Shown: positions 8,571 to 18,308 of the stretch, piece after piece | Numbering within the stretch: position 1 is the first letter of the stretch | How the letters are laid out: every line of letters starts with the position of its first letter | NCBI RefSeq assembly: GCF_020991475.1 | Contig: NZ_JAJMPA010000002.1 | Span: 496,001 to 560,000 of the forward strand | Origin: Pedobacter sp. MC2016-14 | GTDB lineage: Bacteria > Bacteroidota > Bacteroidia > Sphingobacteriales > Sphingobacteriaceae | Length of the DNA stretch: 64,000 nucleotides | Direction: 5' to 3' | Notes under the pieces: model-generated | Told to the model about the DNA's origin: nothing | The model's database searches: none | Seen by the model: the letters and a program-made list of their open reading frames with translations, nothing else | Position numbers and translations under genes: made by a program

Positions 8571-10871
8571 CTATTTAACGATTCGCAATTTAGCAAATTT
8601 TAACAACAACTGCTTATTTCCCAGTCCCTGAAAAAAAACGGTAGCTTTTACATCTGGTAAACTGCCTTCTAAATTTACTATTTTTCCAAAGCCAAATTTT
8701 TCGTGTTCTACCTCCATGCCATTCTGGAAAGCACTTGCAGCATCAGGTGCAAAACCTGGCGTAGGTATGTGCGCCTTAGGAAGAATACTCGTTGTTTTTG
8801 GTCTTTGCGCCGGTATACTATTGCCCATATTGCCACCCGAGGTAGGTTTCGGACTCAATTCCCTTTGCTGTGTCCAGGTTCTACGCTCATTTTCAAAGCC
8901 AGCTTCTGTGCTTACCTTTGATGGTTTTACTGTTTCAAGTTCCAGATAACGGGCATTTATTTCATTAATAAATCTGCTGGGTTCACAATTTGTTAGTGTT
9001 CCCCACCTGTATCTGGAGGTAGCATAAGTTAAAGTAAGTTTCAACTCGGCACGGGTTATGGCAACATAAAATAACCGGCGTTCCTCTTCGAGGTCTGTAC
9101 GCGAATTTAATGACATTTGTGATGGAAAAAGGTTCTCTTCCAACCCCACAACATATACATTTTTAAATTCCAGACCTTTTGCAGAGTGGATGGTCATCAG
9201 AGACACAGTGTCTTTATCTTTATCATCCTGTCTGTCGTCGTTTGTAAGCAGGGCAATGTCCTGCATAAAAATAGCCAAACTACGGTCTTCTATATCTTCG
9301 CGCTCAGCAAATTCCTTTATCCCATTCAATAACTCCTGGATATTTTCGTACCTGCTTCTTCCTTCAATACTGTCATCTGTATGCAGTTCTTTTAAAATAC
9401 CAGAATGTTGAGCAATATATAGGGCCGTTTCGTAAGCATCCAGTTTTTTAGCTTCTGCCTGAAAGCTTTGAATCATCATTGCAAAATCGTTCAGCTGATT
9501 GGCTGTACGGCCAGCAATATATTTTTGAGGTTCACAGATTACCTGCCACATGGTAAGGTCATGCTGGTCTGCCGCAACTATAATTTTATCTACTGTTGTA
9601 TCGCCCAGGCCACGTCTAGGATAGTTAATTACCCTTTTAATGGCTTCCTCATCACTTGGATTAAAAGTAAGGCGGAAATATGCAATAAGGTCTTTAATTT
9701 CCTTGCGCTGGTAAAAAGACAATCCGCCATAAATTTTATAGGGGACATTTAATTTTCTTAAAGCTTCCTCCATAGCCCTGGATTGGGCATTGGTACGGTA
9801 CAAGATGGCAAAATCATTGTATTTGTAGCCTTTAGAACTGCGGTCCTGAACAATGGATTCAGCAACCACTTTACCTTCTTCGTTATCTGTAAATGCACGC
9901 TGAACTTTGATCCGGTCACCGGCCTCATTTTCAGAGAAAACATTTTTCTCCAGCTGGTTTTTGTTATTGGCAATGATGCTATTGGCAACTTCAACAATGT
10001 TTTGGGTGGAGCGGTAATTTTGTTCCAGTTTATAGACCTGCAAATCCGGGTAATCTTTTTCAAAATTCAGGATGTTCTGGATGTTGGCACCACGGAATCC
10101 ATAGATACTTTGCGCATCATCACCCACTACGCAAATGTTTTGATAAGCTGCAGCCAGTTTTTTTACAATTGTATACTGAGAAAAGTTGGTATCCTGATAC
10201 TCATCTACCATCAGGTATTTGAATTTTTGCTGGTATTTATTCAATACATCAGGATGGTTTTTCAATAAAACGTTGGTTTTAAATAATAAATCATCAAAAT
10301 CCATTGCGCCAGCTTTAAAGCAACGCTTGGTATACGTTTCATAAATCTGTCCCATTAAAGGGCGCTTATTGCTGTTGTCTTCTGCTTGAATCTCTGGGTT
10401 TTCCAGGTATTCGCTGTAAGAAACGAGGTTGTTTTTTGCTGATGAAATGCGGTTGTATACAAAGTTTGCATTGTACAATTTGTCGTCCAGCTGCATTTCT
10501 TTTAAAATGGCACGTATCAGGCTTTTGCTGTCATCCGTATCATATATAGTAAAATTAGAAGGGTACCCAATCTTTTCAGCTTCCACCCGGAGTATTTTCG
10601 CAAATACAGAGTGAAATGTACCCATCCATAGGTTTTTAGCCTCTGCACCAACAACCTTAGAGATACGCTCCCGCATATCTTTTGAGGCCTTATTGGTAAA
10701 CGTCAATACCAGGATATTGAATGGATCTACCCCCTTTTCAATCAAATGAGCTACCCTGTATGTAATCACCCTCGTTTTACCCGAACCTGCACCTGCAACA
10801 ATCATTGCTGGTCCCTGGGTATTTTCTACTGCTGCACGTTGTTGTGGGTTTAACCCTGCTAAATAATCCAA
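8571..10871 (-). CDS. ATP-dependent DNA helicase of the UvrD/PcrA type
   Basis: A superfamily 1A 3'-5' helicase of 766 residues, used in nucleotide excision repair, mismatch repair and removal of RecA filaments. Walker A is AGAGSGKT (26-33); further motifs are DEYQDTN, GDDAQSIYGFRGA, the QNYRSTQNI motif, TIHSAKGLEF and VAITRAELKL. After about residue 660 a linker rich in Pro and Ser leads to the small C-terminal beta domain (FGFGKIVNLEGSLPDVKATV) found in PcrA and UvrD, which contacts RNA polymerase in relatives. PcrA and UvrD cannot be told apart safely, so no symbol is given. It is first in the cluster with DUF4290 and murA. Confidence 0.93.
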   Translation of the reverse strand: MDYLAGLNPQQRAAVENTQGPAMIVAGAGSGKTRVITYRVAHLIEKGVDPFNILVLTFTNKASKDMRERISKVVGAEAKNLWMGTFHSVFAKILRVEAEKIGYPSNFTIYDTDDSKSLIRAILKEMQLDDKLYNANFVYNRISSAKNNLVSYSEYLENPEIQAEDNSNKRPLMGQIYETYTKRCFKAGAMDFDDLLFKTNVLLKNHPDVLNKYQQKFKYLMVDEYQDTNFSQYTIVKKLAAAYQNICVVGDDAQSIYGFRGANIQNILNFEKDYPDLQVYKLEQNYRSTQNIVEVANSIIANNKNQLEKNVFSENEAGDRIKVQRAFTDNEEGKVVAESIVQDRSSKGYKYNDFAILYRTNAQSRAMEEALRKLNVPYKIYGGLSFYQRKEIKDLIAYFRLTFNPSDEEAIKRVINYPRRGLGDTTVDKIIVAADQHDLTMWQVICEPQKYIAGRTANQLNDFAMMIQSFQAEAKKLDAYETALYIAQHSGILKELHTDDSIEGRSRYENIQELLNGIKEFAEREDIEDRSLAIFMQDIALLTNDDRQDDKDKDTVSLMTIHSAKGLEFKNVYVVGLEENLFPSQMSLNSRTDLEEERRLFYVAITRAELKLTLTYATSRYRWGTLTNCEPSRFINEINARYLELETVKPSKVSTEAGFENERRTWTQQRELSPKPTSGGNMGNSIPAQRPKTTSILPKAHIPTPGFAPDAASAFQNGMEVEHEKFGFGKIVNLEGSLPDVKATVFFQGLGNKQLLLKFAKLRIVK

Positions 10872-10938
10872 ATCAGAATAAGTATTTTAATGCTGCGAAG
10901 TTATAAAATGACGACGAAAATATAAGTTTTGTTTAAAA

Positions 10939-11895
10939 CTAATGTACAACAATGAACTTTTTGCTGCTGGAATAATTGCCGGAATCTGTAATTACTCTAT
11001 AAATATAAATGCCGGGGGTCAATAAACTGGTGTTAATTTCCACTACGTGCTTACCAGTATTCATGTACTCATTAAGAACGGTTTTGATCAAAGCTCCCCG
11101 CATATTATACAATTTCATTTCTACCTTTTCAGCTTCCGGTAACACAATGTCAACTTTAGTAATTTCAGCAGCAGGGTTCGGATAGTTCTGGGTAACTGTA
11201 AAGGCCAGGAAACGTTCTGCAATGATTTTATTTATCGTATCAAAAAGTACAAAAGCAATTAAACGGTATCCCCTTGCGTTAGGATGTACAGTATCCTGAT
11301 ACAGGGTAAAATCCCGTTTTATAAAGTTATTAATATCAGCAAGGTTTATTTTATATTCCTTAGCCATACTGATGTAAATGGAATTCAGTTGCTTAATAAT
11401 CTCATTGGTTCGCCTCAGCCTACCGTCTCTGCGGTCGTCCAGAAACTGTAGGGTACAAAGTATTGGAACTAGCCCTGCATCTAGGGAACGTTGTATAATT
11501 TGGCGCATATTAGCTTCAGTTTCCTTTGCCGTTAGCTTTCTGTCATTGATGGCCAGCGCATCATTAACCCCCATGCTGATGATGATAAAACCAGTTTTAC
11601 CTACTATTGCCTGGTCCAGTCTGGCAAGCCCCTGGCCTGTAGTTTCCCCGCCAATTCCATAATTGGTTATATCAACGGTTTTGCCACTGTAACACCGTAC
11701 AAAATTACCTGTTAGGTAAGTTTGAAAATTTAGCCCATTAACTCCCTGTACAGTACTTGCACCAAAAGTAACCACATTAATGCTGTCTTTTGCATAATAC
11801 TGCGCAGATTCAGGACAGCTTGCGGGTGTCATCTGAGCTTTTGAATCCAGAAAAAAAAATAGTGCAATGCCTAGTGCAAATGCTTTGAAACCCAT
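10939..11895 (-). CDS. Secreted SGNH/GDSL-type hydrolase with type IX secretion sorting domain
   Basis: A 318-residue esterase-like protein. Signal peptide 1-20 (ALGIALFFFLDSKA). SGNH block I is TFGASTVQG, with Ser47 in GAS instead of the usual GDS; the block II Gly is in YGIGGETT, the block III Asn is N111 in MGVNDA, and block V gives D201 and H204 in DTVHPNARGY. Residues from about 237 (NYPNPA) to the end form a T9SS type A C-terminal sorting domain (MKLYNMRGALI, PGIYIYRVITDSG, KKFIV), which directs export across the outer membrane. The natural ester substrate is unknown. A TATATTTG element lies 41 bases upstream of the ATG. The helicase gene follows 67 bases downstream. Confidence 0.88.
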   Translation of the reverse strand: MGFKAFALGIALFFFLDSKAQMTPASCPESAQYYAKDSINVVTFGASTVQGVNGLNFQTYLTGNFVRCYSGKTVDITNYGIGGETTGQGLARLDQAIVGKTGFIIISMGVNDALAINDRKLTAKETEANMRQIIQRSLDAGLVPILCTLQFLDDRRDGRLRRTNEIIKQLNSIYISMAKEYKINLADINNFIKRDFTLYQDTVHPNARGYRLIAFVLFDTINKIIAERFLAFTVTQNYPNPAAEITKVDIVLPEAEKVEMKLYNMRGALIKTVLNEYMNTGKHVVEINTSLLTPGIYIYRVITDSGNYSSSKKFIVVH

Positions 11896-11936
11896 TATGA
11901 TGTTCGTTATCTCCCTGCTTTAAAGCAATTATTATA

Positions 11937-11944
11937 CAAATATA
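11937..11944 (-). promoter_or_regulatory. -7 promoter element of the SGNH hydrolase gene
   Basis: The minus strand reads TATATTTG, a full TANNTTTG match, ending 41 bases before the ATG. Confidence 0.5.
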
Positions 11945-12006
11945 AGTGGATGAGCGGCTTCAAACAAGTATAATCTATTTATATCAACGACCTGCCCCAA
12001 AAATTC

Positions 12007-12014
12007 TATCTTTG
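12007..12014 (+). promoter_or_regulatory. -7 promoter element of the M20 dipeptidase gene
   Basis: TATCTTTG, a full TANNTTTG match, ends 17 bases before the ATG at 12032. No good -33 TTTG is seen at the expected distance. Confidence 0.6.
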
Positions 12015-12031
12015 CTCCAAAATCATTTGTC

Positions 12032-13402
12032 ATGCAAGAGATCAAAAAATATGTTGAAGATAACAAAGAACGCTTTTTAGAAGAGTTGTTTGAATTGTTG
12101 CGTTTTCCATCTGTAAGTGCAGATCCTAAGTATAAATCTGATGTGCTTAAAACAGCAGATTTTGTTGCTCAAAAGCTAAAAGATGCGGGTGCAGATAAAG
12201 TAGAGATCTGCGAAACAGCAGGTTATCCTATTGTTTATGGTGAGAAAATTGTAGATGAAAGTTTACCTACAGTATTAATATATGGACATTATGATGTGCA
12301 ACCTGCAGATCCTTTGGAGCTTTGGGAAACTCCTCCTTTTGAGCCTACTGTTCGTGATGGTAAAATCTATGCCCGTGGTGCCTGCGATGATAAAGGACAG
12401 TTTTATATGCATGTAAAAGCATTTGAGCTGATGATGAAAACCAATACCCTTGCCTGTAACGTCAAGTTTATGATAGAAGGGGAAGAAGAAGTAGGTTCTG
12501 CTAACCTTGGTATTTTCGTAAATGCAAATGCCGAACGGTTAAAGGCAGATGTAGTCTTAATTTCTGATACTTCTATGATCAGCATGGAGAATCCTTCTAT
12601 TGAGACTGGTTTACGCGGACTCGCTTATATGGAAGTAGAGGTTGTAGGTCCAAACCGAGATTTACACTCTGGTGTTTATGGTGGCGCTGTAGCAAATCCC
12701 GCAACCATTTTATGTAAGATGATTGCTTCTTTGCATGATGAAAATAACCACATTACCATTCCCGAGTTTTATACTAAAGTAGTTGAACTGACTGATGAAG
12801 AAAAGACAGCATTAAATGCCGCTCCTTTTGATTTAGACGAGTATAAAAAAGACCTGGATATTAAGGCCAACTGGGGCGAAAAAGGATATTCTACTTTAGA
12901 GCGCACGGGTACAAGACCTACTTTAGAAGTTAACGGTATCTGGAGTGGATACATCGGTGAAGGTGCTAAAACGGTGTTGCCGTCTAAGGCTAATGCTAAA
13001 ATTTCTATGCGTTTGGTGCCCAATCAAAGCTCTGACGAGATTTCTGCCATTTTTACCAAGCATTTTGAAAGCATTGCGCCAGACTACGTAAAAGTAAAGG
13101 TTACTGCACATCATGGAGGCGAACCTGTAGTTACGCCAACCAACAGCATAGCGTATAAAGCAGCAGAAAAAGCCATTTCAGATAGCTTTGGTAAGGCCCC
13201 AATTCCAACCAGAGGTGGCGGTAGTATTCCAATTGTAGCTTTATTTGAAGATGTATTGGGTATAAAATCTGTATTGTTTGGCTTTGGTTTGGACAGCGAT
13301 GCACTGCACTCTCCAAATGAGAAATACGATATCTACAATTATTATAAAGGCATTGAGACTTTGCCGCTGTTCCACAAGTACTTTGCAGAGCTTAGTAAAT
13401 AA
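12032..13402 (+). CDS. M20 family dipeptidase
   Basis: A two-zinc metallopeptidase of 456 residues of the M20 clan (dipeptidase/carnosinase-like). The metal-binding residues are visible: H86 and D88 in YGHYDVQP, the bridging aspartate in ARGACDDKG (116-122), the catalytic glutamates in EGEEEVGS (149-156), and a C-terminal histidine in DALHSPNE. The dimerisation (lid) domain spans roughly 205-360, starting near LHSGVYGG. There is no signal peptide, so it is cytoplasmic and probably hydrolyses dipeptides during peptide use. The exact substrate is not readable. It has its own promoter and a strong terminator, so it is monocistronic. Confidence 0.93.
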   Translation: MQEIKKYVEDNKERFLEELFELLRFPSVSADPKYKSDVLKTADFVAQKLKDAGADKVEICETAGYPIVYGEKIVDESLPTVLIYGHYDVQPADPLELWETPPFEPTVRDGKIYARGACDDKGQFYMHVKAFELMMKTNTLACNVKFMIEGEEEVGSANLGIFVNANAERLKADVVLISDTSMISMENPSIETGLRGLAYMEVEVVGPNRDLHSGVYGGAVANPATILCKMIASLHDENNHITIPEFYTKVVELTDEEKTALNAAPFDLDEYKKDLDIKANWGEKGYSTLERTGTRPTLEVNGIWSGYIGEGAKTVLPSKANAKISMRLVPNQSSDEISAIFTKHFESIAPDYVKVKVTAHHGGEPVVTPTNSIAYKAAEKAISDSFGKAPIPTRGGGSIPIVALFEDVLGIKSVLFGFGLDSDALHSPNEKYDIYNYYKGIETLPLFHKYFAELSK

Positions 13403-13420
13403 TTGCAGCTAATAGTTTTA

Positions 13421-13449
13421 AAAAGGGCGGTCTTTTTGACTGCCCTTTT
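13421..13449 (+). terminator. Terminator of the M20 dipeptidase gene
   Basis: Stem AAAAGGGCGGTC / GACTGCCCTTTT with one G-T wobble and a five-base loop, ending in T's. The -7 element of the next gene starts only two bases after it. Confidence 0.8.
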
Positions 13450-13450
13450 G

Positions 13451-13458
13451 TATTTTTG
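13451..13458 (+). promoter_or_regulatory. -7 promoter element of the GH25 gene
   Basis: TATTTTTG, ending 3 bases before a GTG start at 13462. It follows the previous terminator immediately. A possible TTG start at 13456 lies inside this element and is therefore unlikely. Confidence 0.55.
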
Positions 13459-13461
13459 AAG

Positions 13462-14346
13462 GTGCCGCCAATAAAAAAAACAGCAAGCCCGCGTAAAGTA
13501 AATCCTGTAGCTAAAAAAGCTCCGGTTCGTAAAAAAGCAGCTAAAAAGCCCCAAACCTTTCCATTGGTGTATAAATTTATCGCGCTGATAGTTTTGTTGA
13601 TATTGTGCTCTCCTTTATATTATGGTTATGTGCTAAAACTCTTTAGTTCTGCAACCAGATGGGTACTGGATATTGGGCAAGACCCAAATTACCGCACTTA
13701 TACAAGTTACGATATACGGATTCCTAAAAAATATAGTGTTCATGGTATTGATGTTTCTTACTATCAGGGAAAAATTGACTGGAAAAAAGTCAGGTCCATG
13801 AAAGAGGACGACGTTAAAATCAGCTTTGCAATTATTAAGGCCTCAGAAGGCATCATGAGTGTAGATCCTTATTTTCAGCGTAACTGGCGGGAAGCAGCCA
13901 AAGCAGGAATTATATGTGGGGCTTACCACTTTTTCAGACCACAGAAGTCGGGTGACTGGCAGGCTAGATTTTTTCTGCAGACCGTGAAATTTGAGCAGGG
14001 AGATTTGCCTCCTGTAGTTGATATTGAACAATTAAATGGTGTTTCCCCAAAACAAATGCGAAAAGCCTTAGCCGACTTTTTAGAACATGTAGAAAATAAA
14101 ACCGGCGTAAAACCCATTATATATACGGGGCTTTCCTTTTATAAAGATTACCTGCGTGGTCATTTTGATGAATATCCACTTTGGATTGCCCATTATTATC
14201 AGTCTGCCTTAAATTTAGATGCCACTACCAATTGGATTCTATGGCAACATTCTGATAAGGCTCGTATCAATGGCATTAATCACGTAGTAGACTTTAATGC
14301 TTTCAGGGGCGACAGTCTGGCTTTTCAGCAAATACTCATTAAATAG
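13462..14346 (+). CDS. Membrane-anchored GH25 family lysozyme-like muramidase
   Basis: Cleaves the MurNAc-GlcNAc bond of peptidoglycan if active. With the GTG start it has 294 residues. A Lys/Pro-rich basic N-terminus (about 1-35) precedes one transmembrane helix (about 37-56, IALIVLLILCSPLYYGYVL), so the enzyme domain faces the periplasm. The GH25 domain begins at HGIDVSYYQGKIDWKKV (about 94-110), with the catalytic DIE at about 187-189 (PPVVDIEQL) and the late motif LWIAHYY. I prefer GTG at 13462 over TTG at 13456 because the latter overlaps the promoter element. It converges on the epimerase gene with only 5 bases between stops and no terminator. Confidence 0.88.
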   Translation: MPPIKKTASPRKVNPVAKKAPVRKKAAKKPQTFPLVYKFIALIVLLILCSPLYYGYVLKLFSSATRWVLDIGQDPNYRTYTSYDIRIPKKYSVHGIDVSYYQGKIDWKKVRSMKEDDVKISFAIIKASEGIMSVDPYFQRNWREAAKAGIICGAYHFFRPQKSGDWQARFFLQTVKFEQGDLPPVVDIEQLNGVSPKQMRKALADFLEHVENKTGVKPIIYTGLSFYKDYLRGHFDEYPLWIAHYYQSALNLDATTNWILWQHSDKARINGINHVVDFNAFRGDSLAFQQILIK

Positions 14347-14351
14347 TTTTA

Positions 14352-15449
14352 TCATATCGTCCATTTTTCACAGCTTTCAAGAAAGACAGGGTCGGCATCT
14401 GCACCTATCCCGGCAATATCAGGTACATCCAGAAAATATCCGTCAAAGCTCAATCCTCCTACAACAGGATCAACCAGATGTCCCAACAGGCAGGTGTCAA
14501 GGTCAAAATAAACAATGTTAGGGCAAGAAAGCGCAAAGTGTAATTTGGCTGTCAAGGCAATCCGGCTTTCCAGCATTGCACCCATCATGCACTTAACACC
14601 TTTTTGTATCGCAACTTCATGAATTTTCTGAGCTTCTAAAATACCACCAGATTTAGAAAATTTTATATTGATGTAATCGCAGGATTGACTATTGATGAGC
14701 TTACGCGCATCATGATGGTTGTAACAACTTTCATCCGCCATAATTTTAACAGGGCTGTTTAAACACAATTCAGGCAATCTGTCATCGTACCAGGTTCGCA
14801 TAGGCTGTTCGCAAAATTCAATGTTGTATTTTTCTAATGCCCCTAAAATAAAAAGTGCTTCATCAAAAGACCAACCTTGATTGGCATCCAGTCTAATCAG
14901 CATTTCTTCTCCAACGGCAGCCCTAATCAATGCCACCCGCTCCAGGTCATCCTTTACATTTTTCCCCAGTTTAACTTTTAGTATGCTGCAGCCTTCTTCC
15001 TTGTATTTTAGGGCAGCAATGGCCATTTTTTCCGGACAACCAATTCCAATGGTCATATCTGTCTCAATGGTTTTTTTATGTCCACCTAAAAATTTGTAGA
15101 GGGGTAGGTTTGCATTTTTCGCCGCTATGTCAAACAAAGCCATGTCAAATGCACTTTTAATGGTGCTGTTATGTGCAGTAAAAGCCAGTAAATCTTCCAT
15201 ACGCTCAGGTATTTCCAACGGATCCTTTCCTTTAATTAGGGCTGCAAATTCCTTTGCCATAATCAGGCAGGTGTCCTGGGTCTCACCAACTATCATAGGG
15301 AAGGCCGAGCACTCGCCCAGACCATAAATGCCTGTATCTGTATGAATCCTGATCAGTACATTTTGAGCAAAGTGCATGGTTCCGGTTGCAATTACAAAGG
15401 GCTCCATCGGTATACTGAAGCGGTATATATCGGTATGGCTGATCTTCAT
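14352..15449 (-). CDS. Dipeptide epimerase (L-Ala-D/L-Glu type, enolase superfamily)
   Basis: An enolase-superfamily enzyme of 365 residues, muconate lactonizing enzyme subgroup. Catalytic lysines are in LKVKLGK (158-160) and in NIKFSKSGG (about K263); metal ligands are D188 (RLDANQGW), E214 (CEQP) and D239 (ADES). The late motif YFDLDTCLLG is characteristic of Ala-Glu epimerases, which convert L-Ala-D-Glu from murein turnover to L-Ala-L-Glu. That fits the neighbouring lysozyme and dipeptidase genes, although dipeptide specificity varies in this family and has to be measured. It is divergent from the YyaL-type gene with 49 bases between starts. Confidence 0.88.
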   Translation of the reverse strand: MKISHTDIYRFSIPMEPFVIATGTMHFAQNVLIRIHTDTGIYGLGECSAFPMIVGETQDTCLIMAKEFAALIKGKDPLEIPERMEDLLAFTAHNSTIKSAFDMALFDIAAKNANLPLYKFLGGHKKTIETDMTIGIGCPEKMAIAALKYKEEGCSILKVKLGKNVKDDLERVALIRAAVGEEMLIRLDANQGWSFDEALFILGALEKYNIEFCEQPMRTWYDDRLPELCLNSPVKIMADESCYNHHDARKLINSQSCDYINIKFSKSGGILEAQKIHEVAIQKGVKCMMGAMLESRIALTAKLHFALSCPNIVYFDLDTCLLGHLVDPVVGGLSFDGYFLDVPDIAGIGADADPVFLESCEKWTI

Positions 15450-15498
15450 TGAGGATGGCTTTCTGTAAAAGTAACAATTATCTTTTTATCTTTATAAA

Positions 15499-17511
15499 AT
15501 GAATTTGGAGCCCAATAGTTTAATAAATGCCTCGTCACCATACCTGTTACAACATGCTTACAATCCCGTACAATGGTACGAATGGGGAGCGGAAGCTTTA
15601 AAAAAAGCCAAAGCAGAAAACAAGCTGATTTTGGTGAGTATTGGCTATTCAGCCTGTCATTGGTGCCATGTTATGGAACGAGAGAGTTTTGAAAATCATG
15701 AGGTGGCAGACGTTATGAATACCCATTTTGTCTGTATAAAGGTTGATCGGGAAGAACGCCCGGATATTGACCAGATTTATATGATGGCCATCCAGCTGAT
15801 GACAGGAAGCGGGGGCTGGCCATTAAACTGCATCTGTTTGCCAGACCAGCGTCCGGTTTATGGAGGCACATACTTTAAAAAAGACGATTGGATCAATGTG
15901 TTGTTGAGTGTAGCAAAGCTTTGGAGCACCGAGCCAGAAAAAGCACTACAGTATGCCGACAGGCTAACAAGTGGTATTAAAGATGCAGAACGGATTTTGC
16001 CTGTATATCAAGTGCAAGCCTATACAGAGGATGATTTAAAAGCCATTACAGAACCCTGGAAAAGAAACTTTGACCTTTCAGAAGGGGGATATAACCGCGC
16101 ACCTAAGTTTCCTTTGCCTAATAACTGGCTGTTCCTTTTACGCTACAGTCAACTGATGGATGATGACGCTACCTTTGTATCTACTATGCTTACGCTCGAA
16201 AAAATGGCTTTTGGTGGTATCTACGACCAAATAGGCGGAGGCTTTGCCAGGTATTCCGTAGATGGAGAATGGCATGCGCCTCATTTTGAAAAGATGCTTT
16301 ATGATAATGCACAGTTGATTTCTTTATATGCAGAAGCCTACCAGTATACCAAAACACCCTTGTTTAAAGAAGTGGCAGAAGAAAGTATCAATTGGCTGGA
16401 AAGAGAAATGACCTCTGCTGAGGGCTTATTTTATTCTGCCCTGGATGCAGATAGCGAAGGTGTAGAGGGGAAATTTTATGTTTGGGATAAGTCAGCGTTT
16501 GACAGCGTCCTTACCGAAGATGCTCATTTGCTTTCCGATTATTTTGATGTTACCGCCAGCGGTAACTGGGAAGAAGAGGAGACCAATATTCTGCGCAGAA
16601 AGTTTAATGTAGAAGAGTATGCAGAGGTAAAAGGGATTACTATTTTGGAGCTGGAAAGAAAGCTTAAAAAAGCTAAAGATAAACTTCTAGTGGCCAGGGC
16701 CAATCGTGTACGTCCGGGATTGGATGATAAATGTCTTACGGCCTGGAACGCGATGACTATACGGGCATTGGCCGAGAGTTCAATGATCTTTGATAATGAA
16801 AAATACTACCTTACAGCAAAGAAAGCTGCAGATTTTCTTTTAAGTAACCTCATTAAAGAAGACGGATCTCTGCAGCGCAATTACAAAAGCGGCAAAGCTT
16901 CCATACCAGGTTTTCTTGATGACTACGCATTTTTGATAGAGGCATTAATTTCTCTTTACCAATGCGATTTCAACGAAAAATGGCTAACTGAAGCTGAGAA
17001 GCTGACTAACCAGGTTCTTGTCAATTTTAATGATCCTAATGGGCCAATGTTTTTTTATACTTCATCCGCAGGGGAAGAACTCATCGCACGTAAACACGAG
17101 ATTATGGATAATGTTATCCCGGCATCCAATTCCGTTATGGCGCAAAATTTACATACCATGGGCTTACTTTTAGATCTGCAAGCATATACAGATAAAGCTG
17201 CAGCTATGCTTGCCGCAGTGCATGGTCAGATCAAATCCTATGGATCGGCCTATTCCAACTGGAGCATTCAATTGCTCAATGAGGTATTCGGAATCAATGA
17301 AATCGCCATTGCCGGAGAAGACACCATTGCAGTACAAAAGGAATTCAATACGCACTACATCCCCAATAAAATCATACTTGCAGGAACAAATTCTACACTT
17401 CCATTGTTAAAAGATAAGCAAAGCATTGAAACAAAAATCTATATTTGCCGAAATAAGGCCTGTCAGCTGCCAGTTGGTACTGTTGATGAAGCCATAAATA
17501 ACTTGAACTAA
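15499..17511 (+). CDS. YyaL/SSP411-type thioredoxin-domain protein (DUF255)
   Basis: A 670-residue protein with an N-terminal thioredoxin-like domain (about 1-165) carrying CHWCHVM (C53 and C56) and the family signature [18 protein letters not shown], then a long alpha/alpha-toroid like those of six-hairpin glycosidases (about 190-560, with [20 protein letters not shown]). The family is widespread (mammalian SPATA20, B. subtilis YyaL) but its reaction is not established. There is no signal peptide. It is followed after 13 bases by slyD, so the two may be transcribed together, which would suit a protein-folding or redox role. Confidence 0.88.
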   Translation: MNLEPNSLINASSPYLLQHAYNPVQWYEWGAEALKKAKAENKLILVSIGYSACHWCHVMERESFENHEVADVMNTHFVCIKVDREERPDIDQIYMMAIQLMTGSGGWPLNCICLPDQRPVYGGTYFKKDDWINVLLSVAKLWSTEPEKALQYADRLTSGIKDAERILPVYQVQAYTEDDLKAITEPWKRNFDLSEGGYNRAPKFPLPNNWLFLLRYSQLMDDDATFVSTMLTLEKMAFGGIYDQIGGGFARYSVDGEWHAPHFEKMLYDNAQLISLYAEAYQYTKTPLFKEVAEESINWLEREMTSAEGLFYSALDADSEGVEGKFYVWDKSAFDSVLTEDAHLLSDYFDVTASGNWEEEETNILRRKFNVEEYAEVKGITILELERKLKKAKDKLLVARANRVRPGLDDKCLTAWNAMTIRALAESSMIFDNEKYYLTAKKAADFLLSNLIKEDGSLQRNYKSGKASIPGFLDDYAFLIEALISLYQCDFNEKWLTEAEKLTNQVLVNFNDPNGPMFFYTSSAGEELIARKHEIMDNVIPASNSVMAQNLHTMGLLLDLQAYTDKAAAMLAAVHGQIKSYGSAYSNWSIQLLNEVFGINEIAIAGEDTIAVQKEFNTHYIPNKIILAGTNSTLPLLKDKQSIETKIYICRNKACQLPVGTVDEAINNLN

Positions 17512-17524
17512 TAAAAACAATATA

Positions 17525-18025
17525 ATGAGTATTAAACCCAATACAGTAGTATCATTAACGTATGAATTGCATACAACTAATGAAGAAGGACAACAAGTTT
17601 TTGTAGAAAAGGCCGATGAGCAAAATGCTTTGGTTTTTTTATATGGTACAGGAATGATGCTGCCAAAGTTTGAGGAGCATCTAGCAGGTTTAAATGTAGG
17701 TGATGAATATAGTTTTGAGTTAACTGCAGCAGATGGATACGGTGAACAAGATCCTGGTGCTTTTGCAGATTTACCTAAAGATATGTTTGCTGAAGTTGAT
17801 CTTCCAGCTGTAGGAGATGTGATCCCTTTGCAAGATAACCAGGGAAACCACTTCAGAGCAGGTGTAACAGCCATTCATGAAGATACCGTTTCTGTAGATT
17901 TAAATCACCCGATGGCAGGTAAAAACCTGATTTTTGCTGGTACTATCCTTGCAGTTCGTGAAGCGACTGCTGATGAATTGAGCCATGGTCATGCACATGG
18001 TGCAGACGGACATTCAGGTCACTAA
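17525..18025 (+). CDS. slyD: FKBP-type peptidyl-prolyl isomerase, SlyD type
   Basis: A cytoplasmic proline isomerase and chaperone of 166 residues. The FKBP part is split by the insert-in-flap domain (LPKDMFAEVDLPAVGDVI to VSVDLNHPMAGK), the SlyD hallmark. The last residues are rich in histidine (HGHAHGADGHSGH), as in SlyD proteins that bind nickel. The family signature VGDEYSFELTAADGYGE is present. It lies 13 bases behind the YyaL-type gene and is closed by a strong hairpin at 18063-18096. Confidence 0.92.
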   Translation: MSIKPNTVVSLTYELHTTNEEGQQVFVEKADEQNALVFLYGTGMMLPKFEEHLAGLNVGDEYSFELTAADGYGEQDPGAFADLPKDMFAEVDLPAVGDVIPLQDNQGNHFRAGVTAIHEDTVSVDLNHPMAGKNLIFAGTILAVREATADELSHGHAHGADGHSGH

Positions 18026-18062
18026 ATAAATAACTTAATGCTGTTGAAGAACAGCAGATATA

Positions 18063-18096
18063 AAATAGGTTGCAATGATTAATTGCAGCCTATTTT
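18063..18096. terminator. Terminator after slyD
   Basis: Stem AAATAGGTTGCAAT / AATTGCAGCCTATTT (one wobble) followed by T's on the plus strand. Its last bases touch the stop of the convergent small gene. Confidence 0.75.
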
Positions 18097-18284
18097 TAGT
18101 TGTTCTCCAGAAATACTACCCCGGCATCTGTAATTGTTGCAGAAGGGTGGGCATCATCCGCATGGATAACAATATATCCCAATCTTTCCAATTCTTCATA
18201 AGATTCTTCCATTCCACCAAGGATCACAGAACTCACTTCCTGTTCAATTGAGCTGAGTAATGTTTTAATTTCTTCTCGTTCCAT
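18096..18284 (-). CDS. Small hypothetical protein (62 aa)
   Basis: I do not recognise the family. From the ATG at 18284 the product begins MEREEIKTLLSSIEQEV and ends ITDAGVVFLENN. It is acidic and has an amphipathic N-terminal helix. A longer frame starting at 18338 would begin inside the terminator of the ABC-F gene, so the downstream Met is chosen. The last part, LERLGYIVIHADDAHPSATITDAGVVFL, resembles the end of a small winged-helix or ubiquitin-like domain (TDAG), but that is only an impression. It lies 83 bases after the ABC-F gene on the same strand. Confidence 0.55.
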   Translation of the reverse strand: MEREEIKTLLSSIEQEVSSVILGGMEESYEELERLGYIVIHADDAHPSATITDAGVVFLENN

Positions 18285-18308
18285 TGTTTTAGATTTATAG
18301 TATAACAA

